Assembly: GCA_963969395.1 (NCBI GenBank)
Contig: OZ017801.1
Coordinates: 3,164,501 to 3,228,500 of the forward strand
Direction: 5' to 3'
DNA length: 64,000 bases
Source: Pseudoscleropodium purum
Taxonomy: Eukaryota; Streptophyta; Bryopsida; Hypnales; Brachytheciaceae
The notes beneath the pieces are model-generated. The model worked only from the letters and a program-made list of their open reading frames with translations. It was not told where the DNA came from and made no database searches. Position 1 is the first letter of the stretch; each line of letters starts with the position of its first letter. The position numbers and the translations under genes are program-made. This document shows positions 59,525-64,000 of this stretch, piece by piece.

Positions 59525-61150
59525 TCAAATACATCACATGCTCTCTTAATGTCCTCAAGTTTCAAATTTCTTTATGAATGTTGGAAATTACAATGAATTT
59601 TCTAAGAATTTCCAAAAAAGAAAATCATACCAAGAAGAAAGGATGCTTAAAAGATCTGGAAAATTTCCAATATCAATTCTTACATACCGATATTGTAGTC
59701 AAGTTCATCTTAGTGTCAACCGAAATTCCACATCATTCTAGAATTAGAAATCAGTAGACTATGGAGTTATGGCCTAGCTAAACACCACAGGTGTCTGAAG
59801 TGGATGATGAAATACTCCCTCCATGATGAAACCCATTCGGGGGTTTAAAATACGAAGTTTGGGCTGTTCTTTTAAAAGAGAGGCGATCAGGCACCAAAAC
59901 GTGATTGCCAATATTCAAAAACGACCAATATCTTTTGGGATTTTGAGCATCTTTGGAATTCCGAGAATCATCTCCTGCGACGTGCTTGGCTCTACGCCCC
60001 AACTTAGTTTTTCAACTCTTAACTGGTTCTTCAACTAGTTCATTAATTCTTTTTCTTCTTCCTTCAATGGGGTCTCCCCTGCTGGTTGCTAGAAAGACAT
60101 AAGTAGTTCTAAATTTAAAACAGCTTGAATATAAAGATTAGGAATGAAGAGTTCACTTCAAGTACCTCCATGTCTAGAACACCAAAACAACACCGAGATC
60201 ACAACAACAATTGAACAATATATCCAAACTCAGCTTGTGACATACTCCATGATGAACAAGAACAAATCAGAGAAATCCACAAACAAGTAGAAAGACTTAC
60301 ATTCAATTTCACATCTGCAGCTGATGCTGACGCTGGAGCCAGCCAGAAAAAAGAAGACGAAGGCGAGCAACAGATCGAAGTCCCACTGGCAATACCACAC
60401 GGCGGTCGGTGAAGGCAACAACTAGCAAGACATCGACCGAGAAGCTCCACCGGCAAGGATGGCAAGGTCAAACGTCCCTTTCGTCAAGAACGAGACAAAA
60501 GCAAGATCACCAATATTTCTTCTCCATTTGAACACAGTGTCGGCGGGATTCCAATACTTTGGGACCTTCCAAAATTGAACGCGCGTTCTGCAACACAAAT
60601 CCATACCCGTCCTCAATCTATGTCACCATTTGGAGAGCGAACATCGTGGCAAATAAAAGACTACAAGCCATAAGAACAGCAAGTACTACTTGCAAGGCAA
60701 CATCGCCAACGAGAAATACCCCAACGAGAAAACAGCACGATTGCAGGCAGAGAGCGAGCAAAGCCACAACGGCCAGGAAGCGATGTCGACCAACTTAGTG
60801 GTTGTGCAAGGAAAAGTCGAAGAGCGGAGGCGGAGCTAGAGCCCAGAGAGTGAGGAAATGAAATCGAACTCCAGGACTCTGAATTTCCTGAATCCAAATA
60901 CTCCAAGGGATGTTACGAACAGTTTCTTCGTTTTTTCACAGAAGTTATCATGACTAGACTTTTAGATATTTCGGGGTAGAAAATGCTGTTGCAAACTCGG
61001 CGCTTCGGACGCGGGCATCTTCAATGCAGATGCAGTAGTTGATGCTGGATGCCTTATGCAGCAAATATGTTATAAACTGTAGCAAGCCACTTGTTTACAG
61101 TATAGTCGATCTGTCTCGAGAGCTATTGTTATTGGAGGAATATCGTCGGC
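59525..61150. repeat. Tandem duplication, unit 1
   Basis: Aligns in order with 61345-62815: ATACATCACATGCTCTCT (59529; 61349), ATCTTTTGGGA (59931; about 61639), the CCAGCCAGAAA stretch near 60338 (about 62080), GGCGCTTCGG near 61000 (62627) and GTAGCAAGCCACTTGTTT (61079). Offset drifts from about 1820 to 1620 because of indels. No gene recognised; short signal-peptide-like frames on the minus strand are not conserved between units. Confidence 0.65.
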
Positions 61151-61344
61151 ATGGGCTGGTTCTTACTTTGCTTCGAATCTTTGGGTCAGCAGTACGAAAG
61201 TTTTTCATCGCGACATACTATCGCCAAAATACAGGGACACTGATTCGTTGAGAAGTCAAGGTCAGTATTCTATATTCCGTATGCTCTACTTCGTCACTTA
61301 TAAAGAACAGAAATTAGTTCATTTCATTTTACAGTGAGGACACC

Positions 61345-62815
61345 GCATACATCAAATGCTCTGTCTCTATCCACAAATTTGTACGAAAAAGTTCTTCAAA
61401 CCAGTATCAAAATGAAAGCATGCTTCAAAAACTGAATGTTTCAGCATCAATTTGAGTGTACATAGTGGAGAAAATCATCTCAGTGTAAACCAAATTTACG
61501 CATCATTTCTATAATGAGCAAATCAGTGGGACGTGGTAAGTTCTAGGCCCGAACACATTGGGGCATCTGAACTCATTCATGGAGGGGAATTGTCAACAAG
61601 CGAGTCACAAAAAATGATTCCCAAAATTCAAAAGTGATCAAAATCTTTTGGGAGTTTTAGCATCTTTAGGATTCCGGGTATCATTTTTCTGCTGTGCTTG
61701 GCTCTCCTCGAAAGAAGGTCCCAACTTGGCTTTTCAACTCCCCGACTCGGTTTTTCGACTCATTCATTCTGTTCTTCCTTCAACGGGATTGCTGATTACT
61801 GTAAAATTAAATCTTTCAGTTTATTCATCTTGTAAATAAAGATTAAGAATGGGGCGTCTAATTACTCCGGGTACTTATATGTATGTCTACAGCACCGACA
61901 TCTCGAACACAGGCTTACACAGCACCAAGATCTCAAGCACAAAAAAACACCAAAACGCAGCTTGTGGCTTTTCTCCAGAAAGAGCACGACTAGATCACAA
62001 AAATCCGCAAACCCAGCATGAAGACTTACATTGAATTTCAGATCTGAAGCAGACGCTGGAGCAAGTAAGCGGGTGGAGGCAGCCAGAAAGAAGAAGATGA
62101 AGGCGCCGTACCCCAACTAGAAAGACCTCGATCGAGGAGCGAGGAGCGCCACTAGCAGGATGGCAAGGCCAAACGTCTCATTAATTCGTCAAGTAGAAGA
62201 CGGAAGCAAGATCACCAGTATCCCATCACAATTTGAACACGGTGTTACGGGCATTCGGACCAAACTTGGGGATCTTCCAGGAAGCCGCGTTCTGCAACAT
62301 CAATCCTACGTCTGTGTCACCGTTTCTGGAGCCAAAACGGTGCCAAAATAAAAGACGATGCAAGCAACAAGAACAACAAGCCAACAACCCCCCACAGCGT
62401 AAATAGCAGGATAGAAGGCAGATCACAGCGGCCTAGCGGGCCTGCAAGGCAAAGAAGAGCACAGCCGGCAAACCAAGAGACTCAAGACATCGACTGGGAA
62501 TTATCCGGAAACGAAATGGTTCAAGGGGGAATCTGGGACAGACGGATTCTCCGTTTTCTTGCAGAAGTTACATGATATTATGACTAGACTTTTATTTATT
62601 TCTGGATAGAAAATGATTTTGTGACTTGGCGCTTCGGGCATCTTGAATGCAACTATAGTTGTGGATGCTTGATGATTGACGCAGGAAAGAAGTCATAGCC
62701 CAGTCATAACCGCGTTGAACTGTAGCAAGACACTTGTTTGCTTTCACTACGGCATAGTCTGTTCACAGATACTATTTGAATTTGTCACGCTATTGTCCAG
62801 TGGAGGAATATCAAT
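61345..62815. repeat. Tandem duplication, unit 2
   Basis: Diverged partner of 59525-61150. Followed by sequence (62815-63400) that resembles 24680-25620, so the unit is part of the repeated gene-upstream region. Confidence 0.65.
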
Positions 62816-63400
62816 TAGCCTCTAACGATGGCTGTGCTCGACACATAAGAGAATGGACATAATCTTGAAAACAATCGGCTTCCAGCTAGAGTCTGTCAGC
62901 GGTGGGTACCCCCAAACCGTCGCTGTAGTTCACTCGTCCCAGTATCAGCGTACTACCGGATCACCTAGCTCCATGGTAATACTGTAGTATGGTGGAAGTC
63001 CGAGTGCAACAAGTTTTATTAACTTAATTCAAATACTAGATCTACAATAGGGCACACCTACAGCTTGCTAATTCAGAAATTGACATGCCAGCTTTCACCG
63101 GTCTCCATGACTAACACGACTCTCGTGGCTTGACCTTCGGATAGCCCATGCAAACTGATTGGCAAGTGGACGACACTACAAACAGGGGACTCTGCCTGTG
63201 AAAGAAAGTCCGTTCCATCGAGCCATCACAGGATACTTACCATCATCCAGCATAATTTAATTTTTCAAGATCTTATTGACAACTGGAAGGGGATTCTGTC
63301 GCACTTTTGCATGCATGGGTTTGGACACCGTATGAATAAATTACGAATTTTCAAAAGCACGTTTTGGTTCCAAGTGTACCAAATATCAATTCCAAGTTCT
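62816..63400. repeat. Gene-upstream type sequence, partner of 24680-25620
   Basis: Shared in order: CCCCAAACC (62910), GTAGTTCACTCGTCCCA, GGTGGAAGT (62991), GCTTGCTAATTCAGAAATTGACATGCC (63064 on), GACAACTGGAAGGGGATT (63278) and CACTTTTGCATGCATG (63301). Confidence 0.7.
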
Positions 63401-64000
63401 CATCAGACTCTCTTGTTTTGATGAATGTCCTCTTCCAGAGCTCCCTAAAAACACAAGAGGAGAGGCCAGATGCCCTACTTACCAGGCAGCTGAACTAGTT
63501 CAAAGTCCGCTCACTCCACTGTCGGTGACATCAGCTGCGTGCTCACGCGTAAGCGCCCCAACCACGACGGCCTCCACTTGTCGCACCTGGAAACAATTGA
63601 TTGGCAAATGCTCAGCTTACTCGAATAATGCATAGAAAACAAAACATAATCCAAAAAACGATCAATACCATTCCGAGCCACGAGAAACGCACTCGTGAGT
63701 AAAAACACCAAAGCCAAACTCTCAGGTCACCAACACAGAACCAGTGCACCGATGCTCCCTACATCCCTTCTCGATACTCGCATCAAACATACGAGCCGAA
63801 ACCGCGAATAGAAACGCTACTAAACGGACACGTTCCACCTTCAATTAGAACGTGACAACCGTTCCATATCGCCATTGCCCCCGCCCAATACGATCCTTCA
63901 ATCAATAAAAGCAATCCAGAAACTGAACGATCTCCCTGCCGAGCTAAACAAACCCCGCGCCAACCTCAAATCGGAAAAAGAAAAACTCCCGCCGCACGCA
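63401..64000 (-). other. G+C-richer end, possible 5' part of a minus-strand gene
   Basis: CpG is commoner here than in the rest of the window. On the minus strand, 63483-63586 has a polypyrimidine-type acceptor (TTGTTTCCAG before 63586) and a GTAAGT donor at its other end, so it could be an internal exon or 5' UTR exon. Its frames hold stops, and I recognise no protein. This is a weak call. Confidence 0.25.

Noticed and set aside
60199..60471. Signal-peptide-like minus-strand frame (LAPASASAADVKLNVSL) with a counterpart near 62030
   Set aside because: The similar stretch is short, the frame is not kept on either side, and no downstream exon could be found. It is noted only as part of the tandem duplication.

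Overview
The window is nuclear DNA of a land plant. It is AT-rich (about one third G+C by eye), has spliced genes with GT-AG introns, and is full of plant-type retrotransposons. The host genes encode LRR-Roc-COR (Roco) proteins most like plant TORNADO1. I cannot name the species; a non-flowering plant (bryophyte, fern or gymnosperm) is a guess from the tandem expansion of the family and the TE load.

Host genes. Three Roco copies lie head-to-tail, all on the minus strand, each with three exons: A (110-6810), B (30116-36763) and C (52584-59211). Exon 1 carries the leucine-rich repeats and the first part of the P-loop. Exon 2 carries the rest of the Roc GTPase and the start of COR. Exon 3 carries a coiled-coil stretch and a conserved C-terminal region. 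In all three the first intron falls inside the Walker A motif. Only C is open throughout (1368 aa predicted). B has two in-frame TGA codons in exon 2. A has nonsense codons and frameshifts in exons 1 and 2. Spacers between copies are also duplicated (8.75-9.44 plus 22.2-24.5 kb; 26.97-30.1 kb; 49.74-52.58 kb), and gene-upstream sequence recurs at about 7.4, 24.5 and 62.8 kb. This suggests a fourth copy was lost near 24.5 kb.

Mobile elements. (1) A decayed Ty1/Copia element (9438-22193, LTRs about 93% alike) split a spacer. Its gag is split by a DNA transposon (about 9947-17098, TA target duplication, pogo/DDE_1-like transposase remnant), and its GAG-pre-integrase region by a small GC-rich hAT-type MITE with a perfect 8-bp target duplication. 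(2) Two more MITEs of the same GC-rich type lie at 16633-17008 and 27474-27731; the latter has an empty paralogous site at 50236-50243. (3) A young 12.8-kb Ty3/Gypsy element (36929-49738, LTRs differing at about four sites) sits exactly at the junction of the B and C duplication units and lacks a target-site duplication, so ectopic recombination between two element copies probably made the tandem duplication.

The most unusual signal is inside the Gypsy element. The palindromic octamer CC(A/G)AT(T/C)GG occurs dozens of times in LTRs, UTRs, gag-pol and an extra 3' ORF, in all three codon phases, and is rare outside it. The variants match the CpG-deamination series of CCGATCGG, and each contains a CCAAT box, its complement, or (CCGATCGG) the unmutated parent. 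The same element keeps frame over some 9 kb but carries ten stop codons, each explicable as a sense-strand C-to-T change.

The right end (59.5-64 kb) holds a diverged 1.6-1.8-kb tandem duplication and a more G+C-rich stretch that may be the 5' part of a gene running off the window.
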